Made by a program: the position numbers and the translations under genes
Part shown: positions 23,735 through 33,920 of the stretch, piece after piece
Layout of the letters: every line of letters starts with the position of its first letter
Numbering within the stretch: the first letter of the stretch is position 1
Notes under the pieces: model-generated
Told to the model about the DNA's origin: nothing
Databases searched by the model: none
What the model saw: the letters and a program-made list of their open reading frames with translations, nothing else
DNA from: Lysobacteraceae bacterium
GTDB taxonomy: Bacteria; Pseudomonadota; Gammaproteobacteria; Xanthomonadales; Rhodanobacteraceae
DNA length: 33,920 bases
NCBI GenBank assembly: GCA_021372495.1
Contig: JAJFUF010000034.1
Span: 1 to 33,920 of the forward strand
Direction: 5' to 3'

Positions 23735-24526
23735 TCAGGCCGGCGTCGCGGTCCGGCGCCCCAGTGCCGGGCCGGCACGCCACGCGATCAGCGCCGCGGC
23801 CGTCGCCCACACCAATGCATAGATCCACCACAGGCGCGTCAGATCGGCACCGCCGTAGAAGCGGAACACGTAACCCGCACCGGTCACGTTCACCGCGGCG
23901 TGCATCATCATGCACAGCAACACGCTCTCGCGCGCGCCGTTGTACAGCCACGCAAACACCACGCTGGCTGCAAACACCGAAATCAGGAAGCAGGGCACCA
24001 CCGGCCAGGCGAACTCCTTGCCCATCAGCGGCACGTGCCAAAGCGCCCAGATGGCGCCCAGCACCAGCGCCGCGGAGAGCGGCGTGCGCACGCGCTGAAG
24101 CTGCGGCAGCGCGTACCCGCGCCATCCGGGCTCCTCGCCCAACCCGACGAACACCAGCGTAAACAGGAAGCTTGCGAACACTTCCGGCCACTTCTGCCAC
24201 TGCGCCACGGTGGGCGCGGGCGCGCCCAAGGCGATGTTGATGGCCAGCGACGACGCCAGCAACAACACCGGCAGCAGCAGCGCCACCGCATACCACCGCG
24301 GCGCCACCCGCACCCTCACGATGCGCAGGAGCAGACCGCGCACCGCGGGCCAGCCGCCGGCGAGGCCGGACAGGATCAGGCCGGCGACCAGCGGGCCGAG
24401 CGGGTTGATTCCGGAGGCCTTGGGCACGCCGAGCAGCGACAGCAGCCACGGGTACCACGAAAGCAGGAAAGCCAACGGAAAGTAGACGCGCAGCGGCTTC
24501 TCGCGCGCCAAGCTTCGAATGGACAT
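23735..24526 (-). CDS. CPBP family intramembrane metalloprotease
   Basis: A 263-residue membrane protein of the CAAX protease/bacteriocin-processing (Abi, Rce1-like) family. About seven membrane helices. The conserved motifs are complete: E131-E132-x3-R136 in GEEPGWRGY, W160-x3-H164 in WALWHVP and H209-x3-N213 in MHAAVN. Such enzymes cleave substrates within or near the membrane; the bacterial roles known include bacteriocin self-immunity and peptide processing. No bacteriocin gene is seen nearby. GGAGGGGGT precedes the ATG at 24526. The longer frame upstream is Arg/Pro-rich and rejected. Confidence 0.9.
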   Translation of the reverse strand: MSIRSLAREKPLRVYFPLAFLLSWYPWLLSLLGVPKASGINPLGPLVAGLILSGLAGGWPAVRGLLLRIVRVRVAPRWYAVALLLPVLLLASSLAINIALGAPAPTVAQWQKWPEVFASFLFTLVFVGLGEEPGWRGYALPQLQRVRTPLSAALVLGAIWALWHVPLMGKEFAWPVVPCFLISVFAASVVFAWLYNGARESVLLCMMMHAAVNVTGAGYVFRFYGGADLTRLWWIYALVWATAAALIAWRAGPALGRRTATPA

Positions 24527-24904
24527 ACCCCCCTCCGGTTCGGATGTCACCGCCATGCGCCGCAATCGGCGGTCAGACGCGCTCGTCGGCTCCCGGTCCG
24601 CGATCTTGGCCGGTCGCCATGGCTGAAAGATGCCGCCGCCCACCGAAGGGTTTAAAGGCGCTAGCGCGGTCTCCGATGGGGCGACTGCGGGTGGATGTGC
24701 GTCGGGGGCGCGTGCCGCTCCGAGAGCGCCAGCGCGGCCATGGATGCGGTGTGCGGGGCGAGGGTACGCCGCGCCCGCCCCGCCCGAGAGCCGCCTACCC
24801 GCTGCGGCCATGCCAGCGGGCCGGAACGACGCGCCGATCGCGTCGTCCGACCGTGGCGAAGGCCGACGAAACCGCCCTTCCCGCATGCCGCGGGAAGCAG
24901 ACGC
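24527..24904. other. 378-bp gene-free region between CPBP and aceE
   Basis: It holds the promoter side of the CPBP gene and the 3' end of aceE. Apart from the hairpin at 24877-24897 I see no gene, RNA or repeat. Frames crossing it are Arg/Pro-rich. Confidence 0.5.
24877..24897 (-). terminator. Terminator hairpin for aceE
   Basis: cttcccgc (24877-24884), loop of 5, gcgggaag (24890-24897): a perfect 8-bp stem 7 bases after the aceE stop on the minus strand, followed downstream by only a short T run (TTT). Likely to help end transcription. Confidence 0.5.
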
Positions 24905-27622
24905 TCACACCGTCCACGGCTCCGGCCGCTCGGCGTCGATCTTCCACACCTTGATCGCGCGGGCGACGTCTTCGGGGTTCATCTTGCCGTCGGCGGCCAG
25001 CGCGGCGATGGCGGCGTGGGCGATGTGGTAGCGGTCGACCTCGAAGAAGCTGCGCAGGTGCTCGCGGGTGTCCGAGCGGCCGAAGCCGACGGTGCCGAGC
25101 ACGACGTATCTCCTGCCTTCCGGCATGAACGCGCGGATCTGGTCGGGGAACGCGCGCACGTAGTCGGTGGCGGCGACGACCGGGCCCGGGCGATCTTCGA
25201 GGCACCGGGTGACGTGCGCCTTGCGCGGGGTCTTCGCCAGCGGGTGCATGCGGTTCCAGCGCTCGGCCTCGAAGCCGTCGCGGCGCAGCTCGGTGAAGCT
25301 CGGGCAGCTCCAGATGTCGGCGCAGACGCCGAACTCCTTTTCCAGCAGCTCGGCGGCGGCGATCGCCTCGCGCAGGATCGTGCCGGAGCCGAGCAACTGC
25401 ACGCACGGCACATGCTTGTTCCGGTTCTTGCCCTTGTCCGAGTCCCGAGTCCCGAGTCCCGAGTCCCGGAACAGATACATGCCCTTGATCACGCCCTCCT
25501 CGCAGCCCTTGGGCATGTCGGGGTGGGTGTAGTTCTCGTTCATCACGGTGACGTAGTAGTAGACGTCCTCCTGCTCCTGCAGCATGCGGCGGATGCCGTC
25601 CTGCATGATCACCGCGACCTCGTAGGAGAAGGTCGGGTCGTAGGCGTGGCAGTTCGGCACCACGCCGAACATCAGGTGCGAGTGGCCGTCCTCGTGCTGC
25701 AAGCCCTCGCCGTTCAGCGTGGTGCGGCCGCTGGTGCCGCCGATCAGGAAGCCGCGGCAGCGCATGTCGCCGGCGGCCCAGGCCAGGTCGCCGAAACGCT
25801 GGTAGCCGAACATCGAGTAGTAGATGAAGAACGGCAGCATCGGCACGTTGTTGATCGAGTAGCTGCTGGCCGCGGCCATCCACGCCGCCATGCCGCCGGC
25901 CTCGCTGATGCCTTCCTGCAGCACCTGGCCCTGCTGGTCCTCGCGGTAGTACAGCAACTGGTCGGCGTCCTGCGGGCGGTACTTCTGCCCGAACGGCGCG
26001 TAGATGCCGATCTGGCGGAACATGCCCTCCATGCCGAAGGTGCGCGCCTCGTCGGCGACGATCGGCACCAGGCGCGGACCGATGTCCTTGTTGCGCAGCA
26101 GCAGGTTCATGCCGCGCACCAGCGCCATGGTGGTGCTGATCTCGCGCTCGCCGCTGCCGCTGGTGATCTGCGCGAAGGCGTCCAGCTTCGGCGCGGGCAG
26201 GCTGGCGCTCTTGCGGCGCCGCTGCGGCAGGGGGCCGCCCAGCGCCTTGCGCCGTTCCAGCATGTACTGCACTTCCGGCGAGTCCATGCCCGGGTGGTAA
26301 TACGGCACTTCCTCCAGCTTGTCGTCCGGCACCGGGATGTTGAAGCGGTCGCGGAACGCCTTGATCGAGGCGGTGCCCATCTTCTTCTGCTGATGGGTGA
26401 TGTTCTGCGATTCGCCGGACTCGCCCATGCCGTAGCCCTTGACGGTCTTCGCCAGGATCACGGTGGGCATGCCGGTGGTGTTCACCGCGGCGTGGTAGGC
26501 GGCGTAGACCTTGTGCGGATCGTGGCCGCCGCGGTTCAGGCGCCAGATGTCGTCGTCGGAGAGGTTCGCCACCATCTCCTTCAGCTCGGGATACTTGCCG
26601 AAGAAGTGCTCGCGCGTGTACGCGCCGCCGAACGCCTTGCACGCCTGGTACTCGCCGTCGACGGTTTCCATCATCAGCTTGCGCAGCAGGCCGTCCTTGT
26701 CGCGCGCCAGCAGCGGGTCCCAGTAGGAGCCCCAGATCACCTTGATCGCGTTCCAGCCGGCGCCGCGGAACACGCCTTCCAGCTCCTGGATGATCTTGCC
26801 GTTGCCGCGCACCGGACCGTCGAGGCGCTGCAGGTTGCAGTTGACGACGAAGATCAGGTTGTCGAGGCCCTCGCGTCCGGCCAGCGAGATGGCGCCGAGC
26901 GACTCCGGCTCGTCGACCTCGCCGTCGCCCATGAAGCACCAGATCTTGCGGTCGGTCTTCGGCATCAGGCCGCGGTTCTCGAGGTACTTCCAGAACTGCG
27001 CCTGGTAGATCGCCTGGATCGGGCCGAGGCCCATCGACACGGTCGGCACCTGCCAGAAGTCGGGCAGCAGCCACGGATGCGGATAGGACGGCAGCGAATG
27101 GCCGCCGACCTCCATGCGGAAGCGGTCCAGCGTGGCCTCGTCGATGCGGCCCTCGACGAACGCGCGCGCATAGATGCCGGGGCTGGAGTGGCCCTGGTGC
27201 AGGATCAGGTCGCCCGGATGCTCGGCGCTGGGCGCGCGCCAGAAATGGTTGAAGCCGACGTCGTACAGCGTGGCCGAGGAGGCGAAGCTGGCGATATGGC
27301 CGCCCAACTCGCCCGGCTTGCGGTTGGCGCGCACCACCATCGCCATCGCGTTCCAGCGGATGATCGAGCGGATGCGCCATTCCAGCGCGGCGTCGCCCGG
27401 GCTCTTCGCCTCGAGGTGCGGCGGGATCGTGTTGACGTACTCGGTGGTCGGCTGGAACGGCAGGTAGCCGCCGGCGCGGCGCGTCTCGTCGACCATGCGC
27501 TCCAGCAGGTAGTGCGCGCGCGCGGTACCGTCGGCGCCGATCACGGCCTGCAGCGATTCGGTCCACTCGCGGGTCTCGACGGGGTCGATGTCCTGGTCGA
27601 GGATGTCCTGCAGCTGGTTCAT
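24905..27622 (-). CDS. aceE: Pyruvate dehydrogenase E1 component (homodimeric type)
   Basis: The thiamine diphosphate enzyme that decarboxylates pyruvate and acetylates the E2 lipoyl group. 905 residues (E. coli AceE 887). The N-terminus with MNQLQDILDQDIDPVETREW is the E2-binding start. The ThDP/Mg motif runs from GDG (232-234) to NCN (261-263), with LHQGHSSPGIYARAF before it. The second pyrimidine-binding domain and C-terminal domain follow (VQLLGSGTILREA, FTELRRDG, ending with AIKVWKIDAE). Unusual: at about residues 717-730 a run of four perfect 7-bp repeats (25441-25468) is translated as FRDSGLGTRDS, about 13 residues longer than the E. coli loop between KGIY and VQLLGSG. It is about 17 kb away from aceF-lpdA. 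It seems to have its own promoter (TAGACT on the minus strand, 27714-27719). Confidence 0.96.
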   Translation of the reverse strand: MNQLQDILDQDIDPVETREWTESLQAVIGADGTARAHYLLERMVDETRRAGGYLPFQPTTEYVNTIPPHLEAKSPGDAALEWRIRSIIRWNAMAMVVRANRKPGELGGHIASFASSATLYDVGFNHFWRAPSAEHPGDLILHQGHSSPGIYARAFVEGRIDEATLDRFRMEVGGHSLPSYPHPWLLPDFWQVPTVSMGLGPIQAIYQAQFWKYLENRGLMPKTDRKIWCFMGDGEVDEPESLGAISLAGREGLDNLIFVVNCNLQRLDGPVRGNGKIIQELEGVFRGAGWNAIKVIWGSYWDPLLARDKDGLLRKLMMETVDGEYQACKAFGGAYTREHFFGKYPELKEMVANLSDDDIWRLNRGGHDPHKVYAAYHAAVNTTGMPTVILAKTVKGYGMGESGESQNITHQQKKMGTASIKAFRDRFNIPVPDDKLEEVPYYHPGMDSPEVQYMLERRKALGGPLPQRRRKSASLPAPKLDAFAQITSGSGEREISTTMALVRGMNLLLRNKDIGPRLVPIVADEARTFGMEGMFRQIGIYAPFGQKYRPQDADQLLYYREDQQGQVLQEGISEAGGMAAWMAAASSYSINNVPMLPFFIYYSMFGYQRFGDLAWAAGDMRCRGFLIGGTSGRTTLNGEGLQHEDGHSHLMFGVVPNCHAYDPTFSYEVAVIMQDGIRRMLQEQEDVYYYVTVMNENYTHPDMPKGCEEGVIKGMYLFRDSGLGTRDSDKGKNRNKHVPCVQLLGSGTILREAIAAAELLEKEFGVCADIWSCPSFTELRRDGFEAERWNRMHPLAKTPRKAHVTRCLEDRPGPVVAATDYVRAFPDQIRAFMPEGRRYVVLGTVGFGRSDTREHLRSFFEVDRYHIAHAAIAALAADGKMNPEDVARAIKVWKIDAERPEPWTV
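25441..25468 (-). repeat. Four perfect 7-bp tandem repeats inside aceE
   Basis: The plus strand reads (agtcccg)x4, i.e. cgggact on the coding strand. 28 bp is not a multiple of 3, so gain or loss of one or two units would shift the frame. Not a CRISPR: units are 7 bp with no spacers. Confidence 0.9.
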
Positions 27623-27676
27623 CGTGCTCTCTCCGCGGAGCCGGGGGAGGCGGCGCCGCTCGTTTCGCTGGGTTTG

Positions 27677-27719
27677 CGCCCCGCGGCCGCGCGGGCAGCG
27701 GGGCGGGCTTTCGAGTCTA
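27677..27719 (-). promoter_or_regulatory. Possible aceE promoter and leader hairpin
   Basis: A -10-like TAGACT (minus strand, 27714-27719) and, inside the presumed leader of about 85 bases, an 8-bp inverted repeat (27677-27684 / 27698-27705). The hairpin could also serve as an imperfect terminator for maeB, whose stop is at 27797. No good -35. Confidence 0.3.
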
Positions 27720-27796
27720 GCGCCGTGCGCTCGCGCGGCGCCATCCGACCGCCGGCATACGCGCCGCGACCCGCCGGCGCGGCAGAGGGCGCGCGC

Positions 27797-30088
<2,292 letters not shown>

Positions 30089-30105
30089 GGATGGGTATCG
30101 GATGC

Positions 30106-30127
30106 GTCCGCGGCGACGACCGCGGAC
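30106..30127. promoter_or_regulatory. Perfect inverted repeat in the maeB leader
   Basis: gtccgcgg (30106-30113), 6-base loop, ccgcggac (30120-30127), between the -10 and the ATG of maeB. It could be an operator for a dimeric repressor or a leader stem-loop. Confidence 0.45.
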
Positions 30128-30146
30128 AGGGGGAATGTCGCTCGCG

Positions 30147-30152
30147 ACTATA
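30147..30152 (-). promoter_or_regulatory. -10 box (TATAGT) for maeB
   Basis: TATAGT on the minus strand, 59 bases upstream of the ATG, one mismatch from consensus. No convincing -35. The inverted repeat at 30106-30127 would lie within the transcribed leader. Confidence 0.45.
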
Positions 30153-30228
30153 CCACAGCGGTGCGCAGCGCCCCCGCGCAAACCCGCGCCGTTGCGCGCT
30201 TTCCGTGCGCCCGCGCACGTTCGCGCGG

Positions 30229-31497
30229 CTACAGTCCGGGGGTCAGGTCGGTGGCGTCGACGGCGGTCATGTGGATGCGGTTGGCGAACAGCGAGAACGC
30301 CAGCTTGCCGGCCAGTCCGGCAGCCTCGCTCACCCACGGCGGCAGGTACTGCGGCGGCGCGATGAAGCCGGACTCGAACAGCGGCGCCAGCGTGATCGCA
30401 TCGTGCAGGGTCATCTTGCCGGCGAACAACTGGCGCATGAGGTCGAGCCGGTTGTTCTTCAGCGCCCAGCGGAAGAACGTGTGTACGGTGAGCAGGCCGT
30501 GCAGGTAGACGTTGTCCTTGGTGAACGCGGCGCCGCCGGTCGGCGGCACGCCGCGGAACACGCGCTGCGCGGAGTTGAAGCTGTCGACGGCGGTCTGCCC
30601 GGCGTCGCGGAAATAGCGGAACACCTCGACGAAATCGGCGCCGTCCAGCGCCATGTCGATGGCGAGGATGCGCAGGCTGATGCGCTTCAGCCGCCCGATG
30701 TCGATCGAGCCCGACATCAGTTCGGCGAACACCGCCAGCCCCTCCTGCGTCGCTGTCACGCGCGGCGAGGTGCGCGACAGCGAGGCGAGATAGGGCTGCT
30801 CGCGGCCGTTCAGCGCGGTCAGCGAATGCACGAACGCCTCGTGCGCAAGCAACTGGTGGCGGTCGTAGGCGCTGAAGCAGGTCGCCGAGCGCAGGCGGAT
30901 GCGGGTCGCGCCGGCGGCGGCCTTGGCGGTCAGCTCGGGATCGGCCTCGACCGCGATGCGGCCATGGCCGAAGAACGCGTCCAGCGTCGCCTGCAGCTCG
31001 TCGCGCAGCGCTTCGGCGGGAATGCAGTAGGCGGCCTCGTCCAGCGCGAGCTGCGCGCCCAGCTCGTCGGCCAGCGCGACGAAATGGCGCGCGGCGTCGA
31101 GATTGCTCGCGTCGCCGCCGGGGATCGCGTCGCCCGGGCGGCCGTACAGCACGATCGCGTGCGACGTCACCGCGGCCGTGCCGACCGCCTCCAGCATCTC
31201 GGCGGCGATGCGCCACGAGGTCGCGGTGCGGATCAGGTAGACGCCCGCCGGATGGCCGGGATCGGCGGCGGCGGCGATCGCTTCCAGCTCGGCGCGCTCG
31301 CGCGCGAGGTCCGGCCGCGCGTAGTCGACCTGCGGCAGCGCCATGTCGCCGCGCTGTGCGCGCTCGAGGAACGCGCGCTCCACCGCCGCCGGCCACGCCA
31401 CCGTCGGCAGCACGCGGATGCGCCGCACCGCGGCGACCAGGCGGCGGTCCAGCGCGGCGTGGCGTTCGAGCGCGGGGGAAAGCGCGGCGGCAGACAT
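30229..31497 (-). CDS. DUF1704 putative zinc metallopeptidase (QEGLA-motif, MATCAP-like)
   Basis: A 422-residue cytosolic protein of the DUF1704 family, named in bacteria after its QEGLA motif (flavohaemoglobin expression-modulating). The motif H219-E220-x3-H224 (LLAHEAFVHSL) and QEGLA at 251-255 (with E252) are the metal-site pattern of this family. The eukaryotic members (MATCAP/KIAA0895L, TMCP types) are tyrosine carboxypeptidases of tubulin with an HExxxH site. So a carboxypeptidase activity on a protein or peptide C-terminus is a reasonable inference for this protein; substrate unknown. The start at 31497 fits the beginning of the conserved region. It could be leaderless: TAGACT on the minus strand (31505-31510) ends 7 bases before the ATG and no ribosome binding site is seen. 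Confidence 0.87.
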   Translation of the reverse strand: MSAAALSPALERHAALDRRLVAAVRRIRVLPTVAWPAAVERAFLERAQRGDMALPQVDYARPDLARERAELEAIAAAADPGHPAGVYLIRTATSWRIAAEMLEAVGTAAVTSHAIVLYGRPGDAIPGGDASNLDAARHFVALADELGAQLALDEAAYCIPAEALRDELQATLDAFFGHGRIAVEADPELTAKAAAGATRIRLRSATCFSAYDRHQLLAHEAFVHSLTALNGREQPYLASLSRTSPRVTATQEGLAVFAELMSGSIDIGRLKRISLRILAIDMALDGADFVEVFRYFRDAGQTAVDSFNSAQRVFRGVPPTGGAAFTKDNVYLHGLLTVHTFFRWALKNNRLDLMRQLFAGKMTLHDAITLAPLFESGFIAPPQYLPPWVSEAAGLAGKLAFSLFANRIHMTAVDATDLTPGL

Positions 31498-31504
31498 GCG
31501 CGCG

Positions 31505-31510
31505 AGTCTA
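31505..31510 (-). promoter_or_regulatory. Possible -10 box (TAGACT) placed for a leaderless DUF1704 transcript
   Basis: TAGACT on the minus strand ends 7 bases before the ATG at 31497, the usual distance from a -10 to the transcription start. The rest of the 232-bp gap (31498-31729) holds a 14-bp palindrome cgcttgcgcaagcg at 31681-31694 and nothing else recognised. Confidence 0.35.
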
Positions 31511-31729
31511 CTGCGGTGCAACCGGAGCGGGCTGAATGCCGCCGGACGCGAAGCTGGCATCATGCCGGGACGCAGGACCGACTGCCTGCAAGGGGCGCGA
31601 AAAAGGCGCAAGTCGTGCCTCGGGCCACGCGGCCTCGGCCACGAGTCGCCGGCACCTGCGGGAGAGGCCTTGGCCCGGATCGCTTGCGCAAGCGGCCCCG
31701 CATCATCGCCGCCGTCGTCGCTTCCGCGC

Positions 31730-32803
<1,074 letters not shown>

Positions 32804-32809
32804 GCGCGG

Positions 32810-32815
32810 ATTATG
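32810..32815 (-). promoter_or_regulatory. -10 box (CATAAT) for rsgA, leaderless arrangement
   Basis: CATAAT on the minus strand, 6 bases before the ATG at 32803. Transcription would begin at or next to the start codon. Confidence 0.4.
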
Positions 32816-32841
32816 AAGTACGTCACGCCGCGTAACGAGCT

Positions 32842-32877
32842 GTAACTCAAGCCCGCGGCGCCGCGGCCGAAACCGTA
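32842..32877 (+). promoter_or_regulatory. Conserved upstream block, copy 1
   Basis: gtaactcaag, an 11-base spacer, then gcggccga. The same two blocks with the same spacing occur at 33317-33352 before the second paralogue. Lies 98 bp before the ATG at 32940. Probably the promoter or activator site shared by the pair. Confidence 0.5.
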
Positions 32878-32939
32878 CGGATGTGCGGCCCGCAGCCTGC
32901 CGCGGGCCGGCCCCCCTTCCCCCACATCGAGGTCACGAC

Positions 32940-33296
32940 ATGAAAGCCCTGATCGCCGCCCTGGCGCTGGTCGCCTTTTCCCTGCCCGCGTTCGCCGACT
33001 GCACCGCCGCCAATTTCGCCGTCGACGCGTTCCAGGCGTCGCCGAACCCGCGCGCCAACAAGATCAGCCTGGCCGGCAAGCTGGTGAACAAGTGCAGCGA
33101 GCCGGCCGCCGCGCAGATCCGCATCGTCGCCAAGAGCGCCAGCGGCCGCGTGCTCGGCAGCGAGGACGGCTGGCCGGCCGGCACCGCCAACATCGCGCCG
33201 GGCCAGAGCGTCAGCTTCGACCTCGGCCCGCTGTTCCGCTTCAGCCCGGAGATGGCCGACTTCTCGGTCAACATCGTCGGCGTGCGCAAGTGGTGA
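32940..33296 (+). CDS. Small secreted beta-sandwich protein, paralogue 1
   Basis: A 118-residue protein with a signal peptide (residues 1-19, MKALIAALALVAFSLPAFA) and a mature part of about 99 residues starting DCTAANF. Two cysteines (C21 and C52) could form a disulfide. The mature part alternates short strands (ISLAGKLVNKCSE, AQIRIVAKSASGRVL, GQSVSFDLGPLF, FSVNIVGVRKW), like FxLYD-type beta-sandwich domains that pack against other secreted proteins. I do not recognise a named family. It is 96/118 (81%) identical to the next gene's product. GAGGT precedes the ATG at 32940; the longer frame from 32883 is not protein-like. Confidence 0.85.
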   Translation: MKALIAALALVAFSLPAFADCTAANFAVDAFQASPNPRANKISLAGKLVNKCSEPAAAQIRIVAKSASGRVLGSEDGWPAGTANIAPGQSVSFDLGPLFRFSPEMADFSVNIVGVRKW

Positions 33297-33316
33297 TTGC
33301 CGCGGCGCAACGTCGT

Positions 33317-33352
33317 GTAACTCAAGATTCCGCGGGCGCGGCCGATCCGGTG
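33317..33352 (+). promoter_or_regulatory. Conserved upstream block, copy 2
   Basis: gtaactcaag, 11-base spacer, gcggccga, 108 bp before the ATG at 33425. See the copy at 32842. Confidence 0.5.
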
Positions 33353-33424
33353 TACGAGGCAGATCGCGTTTGCGCCGCGGCGCAGGCGCGATCGCACCGT
33401 CCGGCAACCCGCGAGGTACCGAAG

Positions 33425-33781
33425 ATGAAAGTCCTGATCGTCGCCCTGGCCCTGGCCACCGCCTCCCTGCCTGCGTTCGCCGACTGCACGGCGACCAGCT
33501 TCGGCGTCGAGGGCTTCCAGGCCACGCCCAATCCGCGCGAGCGCAAGCTCAGCCTGGCCGGCAAGCTGGTCAACAAGTGCAGCGAACCGGCCGCCGCGCA
33601 GATCCGCATCGTCGCCAAGGACGCCGGCGGCCGCGTGCTCAGCAGCGAGGACGGCTGGCCGGCCGGCACCGCCAACATCCCGCCGGGCCAGAGCGTCAGC
33701 TTCGACCTCGGCCCGCTGTTCCGTTTCAACCCGGAGATGTCCGAGTTCTCGGTCAGCATCGTCGGCGTACGCAAGTGGTGA
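33425..33781 (+). CDS. Small secreted beta-sandwich protein, paralogue 2
   Basis: A 118-residue paralogue of the product of the previous gene, with the same signal peptide plan (1-19, MKVLIVALALATASLPAFA), the same two cysteines and identical ends (VGVRKW). The 22 differences lie mostly in residues 24-42 and around 66-73, so that face of the domain differs between copies. GAGGT precedes the ATG. Each copy has its own upstream block, so a whole unit of about 480 bp was duplicated, promoter included. A strong terminator follows. Function unknown; a secreted structural or binding role is only inference. Confidence 0.85.
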   Translation: MKVLIVALALATASLPAFADCTATSFGVEGFQATPNPRERKLSLAGKLVNKCSEPAAAQIRIVAKDAGGRVLSSEDGWPAGTANIPPGQSVSFDLGPLFRFNPEMSEFSVSIVGVRKW

Positions 33782-33813
33782 TCCCCCCCTCACCCCCATC
33801 ACCACTGACTTCG

Positions 33814-33839
33814 ACGGGGCCTGCGGGCCCCGTTTTTTT
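33814..33839 (+). terminator. Intrinsic terminator after the tandem secreted-protein genes
   Basis: acggggcc (33814-33821), loop tgcg, ggccccgt (33826-33833), then a run of seven T (33833-33839). The best intrinsic terminator in the window. The last 80 bases (33840-33920) hold nothing I recognise. Confidence 0.9.
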
Positions 33840-33920
33840 GGCCCCGCTTCCGTAGCGGTCGCCCGCACGCAGCCCGGGGCTGCCTGCGCGCCAACCTGGG
33901 GTCGCCTGCACGCAGGCTCC

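Noticed and set aside
21088..23778. An 896-codon minus-strand frame across yajQ and the large amidohydrolase
   Set aside because: Antisense shadow of two clear plus-strand genes; low-complexity translation.
25441..25468. A CRISPR array or microsatellite outside genes
   Set aside because: The units are 7 bp, contiguous, without spacers, and lie within aceE in frame.
30089..31396. An extension of the maeB frame into the DUF1704 gene, suggesting a fusion protein
   Set aside because: The extension is an out-of-frame reading of the DUF1704 gene. maeB has a conserved start and its own -10 box.
31681..31694. The 14-bp palindrome cgcttgcgcaagcg as an operator
   Set aside because: It lies after rsgA and far upstream (over 180 bp) of the DUF1704 start, with no second copy in the window that I noticed. 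Chance is likely in GC-rich DNA.

Overview
The window is very GC-rich (roughly 70% by eye) and has the gene content of a gammaproteobacterium of the order Xanthomonadales (Lysobacteraceae or Rhodanobacteraceae). Evidence for this is a dihydrolipoyl dehydrogenase with its own lipoyl domain, DUF2884 and DUF2845 proteins, a YajQ protein, a QEGLA-motif protein, and dispersed palindromic repeats of the ccctctcccc/ggggagaggg type. The genus cannot be fixed by reading alone. About 33 protein genes are supported, plus two weak small ORFs. No rRNA, tRNA or CRISPR array was seen.

Layout. 1-0.14 kb: the last 45 codons of an IS481-type transposase. 0.14-4.0 kb: a MAPEG membrane protein, an Mpo1-like membrane protein, an NAD-binding epimerase-like protein, a Y-family DNA polymerase and a small ABM-like protein translationally coupled to it. 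4.1-7.7 kb (minus strand): aceF, lpdA and a small membrane protein, encoding E2 and E3 of pyruvate dehydrogenase. 7.8-11.1 kb (plus): an exported amidohydrolase followed within 4 bp by a LytS-type histidine kinase and its LytTR response regulator. 11.05-11.47 kb: a gene-free stretch with three strong hairpins. 11.5-20.3 kb: mixed single genes (acyltransferase, MscS channel, DUF2845, GST, DUF2884, an exported peroxiredoxin, two GNAT acetyltransferases, a VOC protein, an exported protein and a lipoprotein). 20.5-24.5 kb: an NTF2-like protein, YajQ, a second large amidohydrolase and a CPBP protease. 24.9-32.8 kb (minus): aceE (pyruvate dehydrogenase E1), maeB (malic enzyme), a DUF1704 putative metallopeptidase and rsgA. 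32.9-33.8 kb: two tandem copies of a small secreted protein gene, each with its own upstream block, closed by a clear intrinsic terminator.

Central metabolism is the main theme. E1, E2 and E3 of the pyruvate dehydrogenase complex and a malic enzyme that makes pyruvate lie in one 26-kb region but in separate transcription units. The most unusual observation is that two of the three PDH genes carry repeat DNA in frame. lpdA has a pair of inverted palindromic repeats in the linker between its lipoyl and catalytic domains. aceE has four perfect 7-bp tandem repeats that add about 13 residues relative to E. coli AceE. The lipoyl-domain DNA of aceF and lpdA is also about 91% identical over 130 bp, which suggests recent duplication or gene conversion. 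No wholly new multi-gene system such as a defence island, prophage or biosynthetic cluster was recognised. The best candidates for new biology are the repeat-in-gene insertions, the duplicated secreted protein pair, and the amidohydrolase/LytS/LytTR unit.
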